From NCBI GenBank assembly GCA_018268255.1, contig JAFDWX010000004.1:124001-188000 (forward strand): a DNA stretch of 64,000 nt. Direction: 5' to 3'. Position 1 is the first letter of the stretch. Each line of letters opens with the position of its first letter. The position numbers and the translations under genes are program-made. Under the pieces are notes generated by a model. That model worked only from the letters and a program-made list of their open reading frames with translations, was not told the DNA's origin and did not search any database. Shown here piece after piece: positions 43,755 through 51,793 of the stretch. The DNA is from Armatimonadota bacterium (GTDB lineage Bacteria; Armatimonadota; Fimbriimonadia; Fimbriimonadales; Fimbriimonadaceae).

Positions 43755-44351
43755 ATGAAAACCACGACCGCTATGTTTTTTGCCACCCTCCTCCTATTAG
43801 GCTGCGGTGGCACCTCGAATCCAGTGAACGCCCAAAGCACGGGCAGCGGAGGCAATACCGGTGGAACCTCATCAACAGGAGGAACGACAACTGGCGGGAG
43901 CACCGGTAGCACGGACCAAGACACCAACACCCACCGCAATATTAAGGAGCGGGTTTACCAACTAGATGAGCTCGAAGTCGTTGAGATCAAGATCGGAGCA
44001 AACAAATTCAAAGCCTGGGTGATGGATACGGCCGCTAAACGAGAAGAAGGCATGATGTTCGTTGAAAATGCAGACTTCAAGGATGAGGAGTGCATGATTT
44101 TCGTATTCAAGCAGGCCCAAGAACTAAGCTTCTGGATGCACAACACCTTGGTGGATCTCGATATCGCTTACGTAGGTGCGGATAAGAAGATCGTTCGAGC
44201 CGTGACCATGAAGGCATTGGACGAAACAGGGGTTCCCAGCTACGGCAAGTCCCAATATGCGATCGAATTCCGTGGCGGACTTTTCAAAAAGTTGGGCATT
44301 GCCAAGGGAATGGCAGTCACTATTCCCAATACCGTAAAGGCGAAAGACTAG
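43755..44351 (+). CDS. DUF192 lipoprotein
   Basis: A 198-residue lipoprotein (signal MKTTTAMFFATLLLLGC, lipobox LLGC) with a 50-residue low-complexity G/T/S linker (about 28-62) and a C-terminal DUF192 domain: KAWVMDTAAKREEGMMFVEN, ECMIFVFKQAQELSFWMHNT, LDIAYVGADKKIV. DUF192 is widespread in bacteria, often exported, with unknown biochemical role. ATG 43755 is the correct start; the longer upstream frame overlaps leuD. It is 13 nt after leuD, so it may share the transcript. Confidence 0.92.
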   Translation: MKTTTAMFFATLLLLGCGGTSNPVNAQSTGSGGNTGGTSSTGGTTTGGSTGSTDQDTNTHRNIKERVYQLDELEVVEIKIGANKFKAWVMDTAAKREEGMMFVENADFKDEECMIFVFKQAQELSFWMHNTLVDLDIAYVGADKKIVRAVTMKALDETGVPSYGKSQYAIEFRGGLFKKLGIAKGMAVTIPNTVKAKD

Positions 44352-44406
44352 CCAACCTACATGAGGTTTGGCGTCATTGCCAGGCTGTTTTTTGGTAATT
44401 TACTTT

Positions 44407-44432
44407 AGGTTCAAATGAACCTGGTGTTTTTT
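44407..44432 (+). terminator. Terminator after the DUF192 gene
   Basis: AGGTTC-AAAT-GAACCT (44407-44422) followed by GGTGTTTTTT. A second hairpin (GCCAACCT / AGGTTTGGC, 44351-44372) lies just before it. Together they separate the DUF192 gene from the flagellar operon. Confidence 0.65.
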
Positions 44433-44487
44433 CCTGTGGATATACCGATGATTCCATTGGCGGACCTCCGCTATTGGAAATCATCGA

Positions 44488-45876
44488 ATGCAGATTGAGG
44501 ACACACTCGCCATAAATCTGAAAAGCGTCGCACCAAAAGAGGCTGCGACGCTAAAGAGCAATGGCCAAGATTTTGAAAAGGAGCTTAAACAGAAGCTCGC
44601 ACCGCCAGGGGATCCACCGGCGGATCCGCCTGCTGAGGCGGCTTCGACCGAACAGGCTCAGGAAGCAAGTTTTGATCAGCCGAATGCTGACGACACCAAG
44701 CCGGACCGAGAGCCAAACCCAGAAATCGCGATCGCTTTTGTTCAACTTCCCATTCTTGCCACGACCCCGGCAAGCGATCCTGTGGCCGCGGTGCAGGCAT
44801 CTGATAGCCTGACGATGCAGCCGGTCGCGGCTGAACAATCCCAACTTCTCCCCGTAGCCGGTCAGCCATTGTTGCTGGATTCGGGTAGAGAAGACAGCCC
44901 GGTGACTACCTCTGCTGAACAGATTGCCCAGCCACCCGCAGGAGATAAGCTCACTGTTCGGGCCGAAACTCCTGTTCAGATCGATTCGAGTGGAGTCGAA
45001 CGCTCAACTGGTCAGAAACTCGACCAAACCGTGGTTGAAGCCGTAAAGATTCAAAGCGTGGTGGTGAAGAGCCAAGCAGAGGCAAGTGTCCCGGAGAAAG
45101 TCCTTACCACGGCTGCCAGTACGAACAGCGTTCCGAATACCACCCCCGAGACCGGTTCCACCCGCTTGAGCCGCAATCGCACGGCCGACAAGGTCACTGC
45201 TCAAACTCCCGAGAGTGATGAAACACAGCTCGCATCTCAACCTGGGGACGCCCAACCGGTTCCGGTGGCAATTGCATCTGAACAAGCGGGCGCTGACTTA
45301 AGCGAAGGTGAGTCCGAGGACACCGAGCCAGACTTGGCAGTGGATGTGAAAAAGCAACCCATTTCTGCTGGGACCACCAGTTTCGAATCCAAAGTTCCGG
45401 CAGAGCGCACGACCCCACAGAACCTGAAGACCGATATCGCCATCGCAAAACCGCTTGAGCAAGTTACGGAGAAACTGGACGCTCTCCTAACCCAGCATCG
45501 GACAGGATCTGTGAGAATCGTCCTGCAGCCGGCGGAACTGGGCCAGGTTACGGTGACCGTTAAGTCCGTTGGACCCCGATTTGAGGCGGAGATATCAGTC
45601 GCGAACGACCAAGTCAAATCCAATTTGGAAGCCTCCCGCGGCCAGTTCATTCAGCATGTTCAAAGCAAAGGATTCACGGTGGGTTCGATCGAGATCAGCC
45701 AGCAAACCTCCGGATTCCAACAACAGCAACCGGGTCAACACCAGTCGCAGGAGACCCTCACTCAAACGGACTTTGCGCGCCAAAACCTCACTCGGAGCGA
45801 CTCTGCCACTCAAGCAACTCTCTCCGTTACCCGACCAGCCGCATCTGTGGAGGACGGCATCGATTTGATCATCTAA
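44488..45876 (+). CDS. fliK: Flagellar hook-length control protein FliK
   Basis: FliK measures hook length during assembly and switches export from hook to filament. The 462-residue protein has a long, P/A/E/S-rich disordered middle (about 30-320), as is usual for this molecular ruler, and a folded C-terminal Flg_hook domain (about 325-415): LLTQHRTGSVRIVLQPAELGQVTVTVKS (quoted as RIVLQPAELGQVTVTV), then ISVANDQVKSNLEASRGQFI and GFTVGSIEISQQTSG. The L-x-P-x-x-L-G motif is decisive. It leads the operon fliK-flgD-flg_new-flgE; spacing to flgD is 12 nt. Confidence 0.93.
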   Translation: MQIEDTLAINLKSVAPKEAATLKSNGQDFEKELKQKLAPPGDPPADPPAEAASTEQAQEASFDQPNADDTKPDREPNPEIAIAFVQLPILATTPASDPVAAVQASDSLTMQPVAAEQSQLLPVAGQPLLLDSGREDSPVTTSAEQIAQPPAGDKLTVRAETPVQIDSSGVERSTGQKLDQTVVEAVKIQSVVVKSQAEASVPEKVLTTAASTNSVPNTTPETGSTRLSRNRTADKVTAQTPESDETQLASQPGDAQPVPVAIASEQAGADLSEGESEDTEPDLAVDVKKQPISAGTTSFESKVPAERTTPQNLKTDIAIAKPLEQVTEKLDALLTQHRTGSVRIVLQPAELGQVTVTVKSVGPRFEAEISVANDQVKSNLEASRGQFIQHVQSKGFTVGSIEISQQTSGFQQQQPGQHQSQETLTQTDFARQNLTRSDSATQATLSVTRPAASVEDGIDLII

Positions 45877-45888
45877 GCAGGAGAAATT

Positions 45889-46551
45889 ATGGCAACACAA
45901 GCCGTGAACACCCTCGATACGGGAGCGTACTTCGGAAACACAGCCGTGAAGAAGAAGAGCTCATCGTTGGACATGCAGGATTTCCTGCAGCTCATCGTCA
46001 CACAGCTGACAAACCAGAATCCTCTGGAGCCGGTCAGCGACTCCGAATACTATGCCCAGCTGGCGCAAATGGGAACCGTGCAGGGCATCGATGAACTCAA
46101 GACTTCGATGCAGAACACCGAATCGAACTCGTTGATGGGCAAGCAAATTACGGCACTCCGAAACACTTCGGATGGAGGCGTGGGAACCGATCTCACTGTT
46201 TCCGGTGTCGTCGTGGGCTCGATCGTCAAGGATGGAACGCGGTATCTCAAAGTCCAAGATTCCAAGGGCGGAATAGCCGAAGTCGAGCTTGCCAACGTCC
46301 AGACAGTTTCGGATGTCGACAAGACGGACCCGACTGTCACCGCGGTTCAACTCGCGGGAGCGAGCGGACTGATCGGAAAGACTATCCAGGCGCCTCACCC
46401 GTCCCTTAAGAACAGCGACGGGACCGCAGAGGCATTATCTGGAACGGTCAAGAAGGTTTCCTACGACAAGGGACAGATCTACTTGACGGTGACTGACAGG
46501 CTCGGAAACGACGTCAAAGTCAATCTATTCTCCGTCGAGAGCTTTAACTAA
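45889..46551 (+). CDS. flgD: Flagellar hook assembly scaffold FlgD
   Basis: FlgD caps the growing hook. The 220-residue protein has the conserved N-terminus: MQDFLQLIVTQLTNQNPLEP and DSEYYAQLAQMGTVQGIDEL, MQNTESNSLMGKQITAL. The C-terminal Ig/tudor-like part is present (GIAEVELANVQTVSDVD, NDVKVNLFSVESFN). The gene starts with an AGGAG-type ribosome site (GCAGGAGAAATT). It follows fliK by 12 nt and precedes the flg_new gene by 3 nt. Confidence 0.96.
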   Translation: MATQAVNTLDTGAYFGNTAVKKKSSSLDMQDFLQLIVTQLTNQNPLEPVSDSEYYAQLAQMGTVQGIDELKTSMQNTESNSLMGKQITALRNTSDGGVGTDLTVSGVVVGSIVKDGTRYLKVQDSKGGIAEVELANVQTVSDVDKTDPTVTAVQLAGASGLIGKTIQAPHPSLKNSDGTAEALSGTVKKVSYDKGQIYLTVTDRLGNDVKVNLFSVESFN

Positions 46552-46554
46552 CCC

Positions 46555-46938
46555 ATGAGCGACAACATCTCCAACCCAGCAATCCAGAACTTGGTGACCG
46601 GCAGGATTCAACCGGGCCAGATCGGCCCCGCGACACCTGCGAACAAGCCAAGCTCGCCGGATGACTTTTCCAAAATCCTTGAAGACCGACTTAAGGTGAG
46701 CGGACACGCCGCGACGAGGCTCAGCAGCCGAAACATCGAGTTGTCTTCCCAGGATTGGGATCGAGTCGTGCAGGGAGTCGAGCGTGCGGCCAGCAAAGGA
46801 GCCAAAGAAAGCTTGGTTCTGATGGATGATGTCGCCCTTGTTGTCAGCGTCAAGAACCGGACCGTGATCACCGCGGTGGACAAGGCCGGAATGAAGGAGA
46901 ACGTGTTTACCAACATCGATAGCGCGGTGGTGGTGTAA
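46555..46938 (+). CDS. Flagellar operon protein of the TIGR02530/flg_new family
   Basis: A 127-residue protein of the small family found between flgD and flgE in Gram-positive, spirochaete and related flagellar operons. Recognisable parts are DFSKILEDRLKVSGHAATRL, IELSSQDWDRVVQGVERAAS, GAKESLVLMDDVALVVSVKN and TVITAVDKAGMKENVFTNID (HAxxRL and VTAVxxxxxxENVFTNID are the family's key positions). The exact role in hook assembly is unknown. Position between flgD and flgE supports the call. Confidence 0.9.
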   Translation: MSDNISNPAIQNLVTGRIQPGQIGPATPANKPSSPDDFSKILEDRLKVSGHAATRLSSRNIELSSQDWDRVVQGVERAASKGAKESLVLMDDVALVVSVKNRTVITAVDKAGMKENVFTNIDSAVVV

Positions 46939-47078
46939 CAACCCAGAGATCGTCATATCGAGCGAACGAGAAGTAAGGCTGGATCGAGAGAATTCTCTCG
47001 AAGGTCTCACAAGGCTCCAGAAGCGGGCCTTGACAGAAGTCTCGTCGCTCCACGACCCCAACATTTAGGAGCAACGAC

Positions 47079-48395
47079 ATGTTACAAGCAATGCTTGCAG
47101 GTGTGGCCAGTATCAAAGCGCAGCAGACGCGCATGAACGTTATCGGCAACAACCTCGCCAACGTCAACACAACCGCATACAAAGGAACACGCGTGACCTT
47201 TCAGGACATGCTCTCCCAAACGATCCGAGGAGCAGGGCGTTCGACCGATAGCATCGGCGGCACGAATCCGCTGCAGTACGGTCTCGGCGTTTTGATTGGA
47301 AGCACGGATACGTTCAGTGAACAAGGATCATTGAACGCCACCAACCGACCAAGCGACTTGGCGATCCAAGGAAACGGCTTTTTCCTCACCTCAAATGGGC
47401 TTCGAACGGCCTACACGCGAGACGGATCGTTCGATCTGGACGCAAACGGCGACCTGGTGCACCGGGCGACCGGAGAGCGCGTGTTGGGTTGGGACTTCGT
47501 GAAGCAAGGCGCAGCGACAACTTCCACTCCGATTGCAGAAACGAGCTCCCTCAATATTCCACTTGGTCGGATGAACGCTGTTCAAGCCACATCCAATGTG
47601 GATATGAGCGGAAATCTCTCGGGTGACGCAACCGTTGGATCCACCCGAGCCGCACCGGATTGGACCACTTCTGCACGTGTGTACGATAGCCAGGGCGGCC
47701 CGCATGACGTTACGATCCAGTTCTTTAACCGACAGGATCCTCCGTTCACTCCTCCGGTCGCTGGCGCGGTTTCTCGATGGGATTGGCGAGTTTTGGATGA
47801 CGCTGGAGTTGAAATCGCGCAAAGCGATGGTGGCTCACCCGAGGGTCCGCAATTGTATTTTGATGCCAACGGACAGCCGATCGACACCGGTGGAACCACA
47901 AGTGTGACAATCGCGGGAGGCTCACCTCTGCAGTTCAACATCGGCATGGACTTCTCCAAAATCACTCAGCTCAAGACCTCGCAGAATGGTAACGCGGTCT
48001 CGCAGGTGACGGTTGAAGCACAAGACGGCTTCCCTCCAGGATCGCTTCAAAGCTTTTCGATCAACCAAGACGGCATTATTACCGGCCTCTTTACGAACGG
48101 ATTGACCCGCGACTTGGGCCAGATCGCCATGGCAATCTTCCCGAATCCGGGTGGTATGGAACGAACCGGAAACAACCTGTGGCGCAACTCAGACAACTCG
48201 GGAATTCCCGTTGTGGGTCAACCCAGGACCGGTGGCCGAGGCGTCATCAACTCAGGATTCCTTGAGCAGTCCAACGTTGACATCGGTAGCGAATTTACCG
48301 ATCTTATCATCACGCAGCGCGGATTCCAGGCGAACACCAAAGTGGTGACGACCGTGGACGAGATGCTCCAAGACTTGATCTCGATGAAGCGGTAA
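47079..48395 (+). CDS. flgE: Flagellar hook protein FlgE
   Basis: FlgE polymerises into the flagellar hook. The N-terminal rod signature is intact (MLQAMLAGVASIKAQQTRMN, VIGNNLANVNTTAYKGTRVT), followed by LAIQGNGFFLTSNG and YTRDGSFDLDANGDLV. The C-terminal FlgE/FlgG-type helix is QSNVDIGSEFTDLIITQRGF then NTKVVTTVDEMLQDLISMKR. The variable D2/D3 surface domains (about 170-330) have a beta pattern. The 438-residue length is normal. GGAG lies 8 nt before the ATG. It ends the operon. Confidence 0.97.
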   Translation: MLQAMLAGVASIKAQQTRMNVIGNNLANVNTTAYKGTRVTFQDMLSQTIRGAGRSTDSIGGTNPLQYGLGVLIGSTDTFSEQGSLNATNRPSDLAIQGNGFFLTSNGLRTAYTRDGSFDLDANGDLVHRATGERVLGWDFVKQGAATTSTPIAETSSLNIPLGRMNAVQATSNVDMSGNLSGDATVGSTRAAPDWTTSARVYDSQGGPHDVTIQFFNRQDPPFTPPVAGAVSRWDWRVLDDAGVEIAQSDGGSPEGPQLYFDANGQPIDTGGTTSVTIAGGSPLQFNIGMDFSKITQLKTSQNGNAVSQVTVEAQDGFPPGSLQSFSINQDGIITGLFTNGLTRDLGQIAMAIFPNPGGMERTGNNLWRNSDNSGIPVVGQPRTGGRGVINSGFLEQSNVDIGSEFTDLIITQRGFQANTKVVTTVDEMLQDLISMKR

Positions 48396-48407
48396 TTCAC
48401 GTTCACT

Positions 48408-48446
48408 AGCCGCGAAGGAGCGCGCTCCTACGCACTCTTCGCGGCT
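48408..48446. other. Double palindrome after flgE (no T-run)
   Basis: AGCCGCGAAG (48408-48417) with CTTCGCGGCT (48437-48446) encloses a second palindrome GAGCGCGCTC (48418-48427). No T-run on the + strand. It separates flgE from the HAF-repeat gene. Confidence 0.6.
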
Positions 48447-48477
48447 CTCAGTCTGAAAGCATTTTGGGGAGTTTTCA

Positions 48478-49986
48478 ATGACAATCTATCGAACTTGCGT
48501 TGCAATTGCGGGTGGTGCGCTCGCGTGTTTTGGAGTCGCTGCAGGCTGGAAAGGCAGTTTGGTCGGCCTAGGAGATTTGCCGGGTGGAGGGTTTCTCAGC
48601 GAAGCTCTGGCAGTCTCGGCCGACGGCGCGGTTGTGGTTGGTTTTGGTACATCCGGGAACGGGTCATCCGGATTTCGCTGGACCACCACAACCGGGCTGA
48701 AGGACCTTGGCTCTCTCGGCGGAACACCTTACAACTCCATCGCAACCGCCGTATCAGCGGATGGCTCAAAGGTAGTTGGCTACAGCAAGGCTTCGCTAGG
48801 CACTAGTGCGTTCCTACACTCCGGAACTACGATGGTTTCGCTGGGCGATTTGGACGGAGGCACCTACTTTAGCCAGGCGTTTGCAATTTCCGGTGACGGT
48901 TCGACGGTCGTCGGGTCGTCATCCTCTGCCAGCGGGACGCAGGCATTTCGGCACGTCAACTCATCAATCATGGGTTTGGGAGATCTGCCCGGCGGGCAGT
49001 TCTACAGCATCGCCACAGGTGTCAGTAATGATGGCACGGTCATCGGGGGTTATAGCCGTACTGGACAAGGGACAGAGGGTTTCAAGTGGACGCAGGCGGG
49101 AGGTTTGGAGTCCATCGGCAGTTTGGACAGTGCCAATCGCGAGTGCTACGTCAACACCGTCTCGGGCGATGGTTTGGTCTTTGCGGGAAGCAGCCGAAAG
49201 GATGGTCATCTGGAGGCCTTCAGATATACCGACGGCGTGATGGTCGCCCTGGGTGATTTGCCGGGTGGGTTGACTCAAAGCTCAGCTAACGCCGTTTCCA
49301 ACCATGGATCAGTCATCGTTGGCAGCGGGCGAACAGATGCTGGAGCTGAGGCTTTCTATTGGACGAGTGAGTTTGGAATGGAACGACTGGCGGACGTGTT
49401 GAAATCGTCGGGAGCAGACCTTTCAGGTTGGTCGCTTCGGGATGCTCTCGGGGTTTCCGCAGATGGCCGAGTCGTAGTGGGCTGGGGCCAGAGCCTGGCG
49501 GGCACTCAGGAAGCGTTCAGAGCTGTCGTGGTGGATCACGTGGCCAGCGGTTCAGCGAGCATTGGCGGTACCCAGGCCTCACTGGAAGAAGAACCTGTTA
49601 TGTTCACTGTGTACAAGGCGAATACGACGACTGTGCTTCAGACGGCTACCGTAAAAATGCGCGCTACAAACGCGTACCGATTTCGGCTCATGACGGATCA
49701 GGCTTTCGATCTCAAAGTTAAAGTCAGCGGATGCTTGACGGTTACCAAAACGAACTTGGTCGGCTCAAACCAATTGGTGGAGGTGCCTTCGATCGTCGCT
49801 GTACCAGGGGATGCGGACGGCGATGACTCGGTGACGGTGTTTGACTATCTGGCGCTGTCTCAAGCGTTCGACACCAGTGTCGGGGACGCTGGATTTCAGT
49901 CCAGCTGCGATTTTGACCGCGATGGCAGTATCACCGTTTTCGACTACACCCTCTTGAGCGATAACTTCGACCGAACAGCTGAGTAG
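48478..49986 (+). CDS. Exported HAF-repeat protein with dockerin-like C-terminus
   Basis: A 502-residue exported protein (weak signal peptide MTIYRTCVAIAGGALACFGV). Residues about 28-330 are six to seven HAF-type repeats of about 45-48 residues each; typical units are LGDLPGGGFLSEALAVSADG with VVVGF and LGDLDGGTYFSQAFAISGDG with TVVGS. They probably fold as a beta-propeller. Residues about 440-502 hold two copies of a Ca-binding-like motif, GDADGDDSVTVFDYLALSQAFD and CDFDRDGSITVFDYTLLSDNFD (quoted as GDADGDDSVTVFDYLALSQA and CDFDRDGSITVFDYTLLSDN), like a dockerin. A similar C-terminus ends the protein at 56.7 kb. Function unknown; probably a surface protein. Confidence 0.8.
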   Translation: MTIYRTCVAIAGGALACFGVAAGWKGSLVGLGDLPGGGFLSEALAVSADGAVVVGFGTSGNGSSGFRWTTTTGLKDLGSLGGTPYNSIATAVSADGSKVVGYSKASLGTSAFLHSGTTMVSLGDLDGGTYFSQAFAISGDGSTVVGSSSSASGTQAFRHVNSSIMGLGDLPGGQFYSIATGVSNDGTVIGGYSRTGQGTEGFKWTQAGGLESIGSLDSANRECYVNTVSGDGLVFAGSSRKDGHLEAFRYTDGVMVALGDLPGGLTQSSANAVSNHGSVIVGSGRTDAGAEAFYWTSEFGMERLADVLKSSGADLSGWSLRDALGVSADGRVVVGWGQSLAGTQEAFRAVVVDHVASGSASIGGTQASLEEEPVMFTVYKANTTTVLQTATVKMRATNAYRFRLMTDQAFDLKVKVSGCLTVTKTNLVGSNQLVEVPSIVAVPGDADGDDSVTVFDYLALSQAFDTSVGDAGFQSSCDFDRDGSITVFDYTLLSDNFDRTAE

Positions 49987-50005
49987 AGTCGAGCCACAAG
50001 ACAAG

Positions 50006-50036
50006 CGGGCCATGGATCGGATGGATCCATGGCCCG
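50006..50036. other. 13-bp hairpin between convergent genes
   Basis: CGGGCCATGGATC (50006-50018) with GATCCATGGCCCG (50024-50036), loop GGATG. It lacks a T-run on both strands and lies between the HAF gene and pntB, where a bidirectional terminator would be expected. Confidence 0.7.
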
Positions 50037-50057
50037 TAAGTGTGTGATTAGCCGAGT

Positions 50058-51500
50058 CTAGATTGAGTCGACTGCTGCGGAGAGCTTCGCGATCGTCTGC
50101 TTAGCATTGCCGAAGACCATGATGGTGTTCGGTTCGAAGAACAGCTCGTTTTCGATACCGGCAAATCCTGGGTTCATGGAGCGCTTGCTGACGATGACGG
50201 TTTTTGCCTTGTCCACGTCCAAGATGGGCATTCCGTAGATCGGACTAGCCTTGTCGTATCGAGCAGCCGGGTTCACAACGTCGTTGGCTCCGATTACGAG
50301 CGCGACATCGGTCTCGGGGAACATCGGGTTGATTTCCTCGAGGTCATAGAGCTGATCGTAGTCGACGTCGGCTTCGGCCAGAAGCACGTTCATGTGTCCC
50401 GGCATGCGTCCTGCAACCGGGTGAATGGCATACTTCACGTCGATTCCCTTCTCCATCAGCTTGGCTGCAAGTTCTTTGACGACGTGCTGAGCTTGGGCCA
50501 CAGCCATTCCGTAGCCGGGGACGATCACGACGTTGTTGGCGCTCGCGAAAATGATCGCCGCGTCTTCCACGCTGTAGCTGCGAACGGTCCCTTGCGGCCC
50601 GCCCGAGGAGCTTGCCGTGGTATCGACCGCGCCAAATGCACCGAAAATCACGTTGCTGAGCGGTCGGTTCATCGCCTTACACATTTCCAGGGTAAGGATA
50701 AGTCCGCTTGCGCCCACCAGGCCGCCACCGATCAGCAAGGCTGTGTTGCCTAGAACAAAGCCAGCCAGACCTGCCGCGCATCCCGTAAAGGAGTTGAGCA
50801 GCGAGATGACAACGGGCATATCGGCTCCGCCAATTGGAAGTACCAGAGTTACACCCAAAATCAACGAGAGTCCCAGCAGCGCATAGAACATGGGCGGCTG
50901 CGCAGTCGCATTTGCCAGCAGAAGGGCGATGACGACGATCGTGCCAATAAACAGGCCCAAGTTGATGATCTTTTGGCCCGGCCACGTGATGGGCCGCCCC
51001 GTCATGAGCTCTTGAAGCTTCGCAAAGGCGATCATGCTTCCTGCGAAGCTGATACAGCCGATCACAAGGCTCAATACGGTGGTGGTGAGACGCACGCCAA
51101 GAGGCATCGTCTCATTGGTCATCGTGCCGAAGAGGTGCGGATATTCGACCAACGCGACCAAGGCAACTGCACCGCCACCCAAGCCGTTAAACAAGGCGAC
51201 CATTTGCGGCATTGCCGTCATTTGGACCTTGCGGGCCGACCAAGCGCCTCCGATAGAGCCGAGGACAAATGCAAGGCCCAACAAGAGGACGTTGATCGAT
51301 TTGAACTCACCAGCTTCGTTTTGGAGAATGCTGTGATTGCCTTCGGGGAGGAAGAAAGTTGCGATGAGAGCCAATCCCATCCCGACTGCGGCCAGGATGT
51401 TCCCTTTCCGAGCAGTCTTGGGGCCGTTCATGAGCTTGAGAGCCAACATGAACGTGACGGCGGTTACAAGATAGGCGATGTTGATAAGGTCGGAAGTCAC
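50058..51500 (-). CDS. pntB: NAD(P) transhydrogenase beta subunit PntB
   Basis: The membrane and NADP-binding subunit of the proton-translocating transhydrogenase, which makes NADPH from NADH using the proton gradient. The 480-residue protein has about nine membrane helices (1-280), then the NADP(H) domain dIII: IIFASANNVVIVPGYGMAVAQAQH, KYAIHPVAGRMPGHMNVLLAEADVDYD (quoted as KYAIHPVAGRMPGHMNVLLA) and DVALVIGANDVVNPAARYD, AKTVIVSKRSMNPGFAGIEN. All signature parts are present. The last gene of the pnt operon, it overlaps pntAB by 4 nt. Split alpha subunit plus single beta is the common bacterial arrangement. Confidence 0.97.
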   Translation of the reverse strand: MTSDLINIAYLVTAVTFMLALKLMNGPKTARKGNILAAVGMGLALIATFFLPEGNHSILQNEAGEFKSINVLLLGLAFVLGSIGGAWSARKVQMTAMPQMVALFNGLGGGAVALVALVEYPHLFGTMTNETMPLGVRLTTTVLSLVIGCISFAGSMIAFAKLQELMTGRPITWPGQKIINLGLFIGTIVVIALLLANATAQPPMFYALLGLSLILGVTLVLPIGGADMPVVISLLNSFTGCAAGLAGFVLGNTALLIGGGLVGASGLILTLEMCKAMNRPLSNVIFGAFGAVDTTASSSGGPQGTVRSYSVEDAAIIFASANNVVIVPGYGMAVAQAQHVVKELAAKLMEKGIDVKYAIHPVAGRMPGHMNVLLAEADVDYDQLYDLEEINPMFPETDVALVIGANDVVNPAARYDKASPIYGMPILDVDKAKTVIVSKRSMNPGFAGIENELFFEPNTIMVFGNAKQTIAKLSAAVDSI

Positions 51501-51793
51501 TTGCTGGCCTCCTTCTTGGGTTTGCGTGTAAACATCTCGAGCATTCGATCAGTAACCACAAATCCGCCGACGACGTTGAGAACGCCGAACAGAGCAGCGA
51601 GGAACCCAAGCACCAGCATCAGCGTGGAGTCCGCACGCAGCAGGACGATGACGCCGCCAACCAGGATAACGCCGTGAATTGCGTTAGTGGCCGACATCAG
51701 CGGAGTGTGAAGGGTTTGGGGGACCTTGGCGATAACTTCCAGACCCACAAACACCGCGAGAATAAAGATGGTGACAACAGCGATGAGGCTCAT
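51497..51793 (-). CDS. pntAB: NAD(P) transhydrogenase alpha subunit part 2 PntAB
   Basis: The small membrane part of the alpha subunit (98 residues, three to four helices): AVFVGLEVIAKVPQTLHTPLMSATNAIHGVI is the conserved core (quoted as VIAKVPQTLHTPLMSATNAI), followed by LGFLAALFGVLNVVGGFVVTDRMLEMF. It joins PntB in the proton channel. Overlap of 4 nt with both pntAA and pntB shows tight coupling. A three-gene pnt operon is typical of many non-enteric bacteria. Confidence 0.95.
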   Translation of the reverse strand: MSLIAVVTIFILAVFVGLEVIAKVPQTLHTPLMSATNAIHGVILVGGVIVLLRADSTLMLVLGFLAALFGVLNVVGGFVVTDRMLEMFTRKPKKEASK

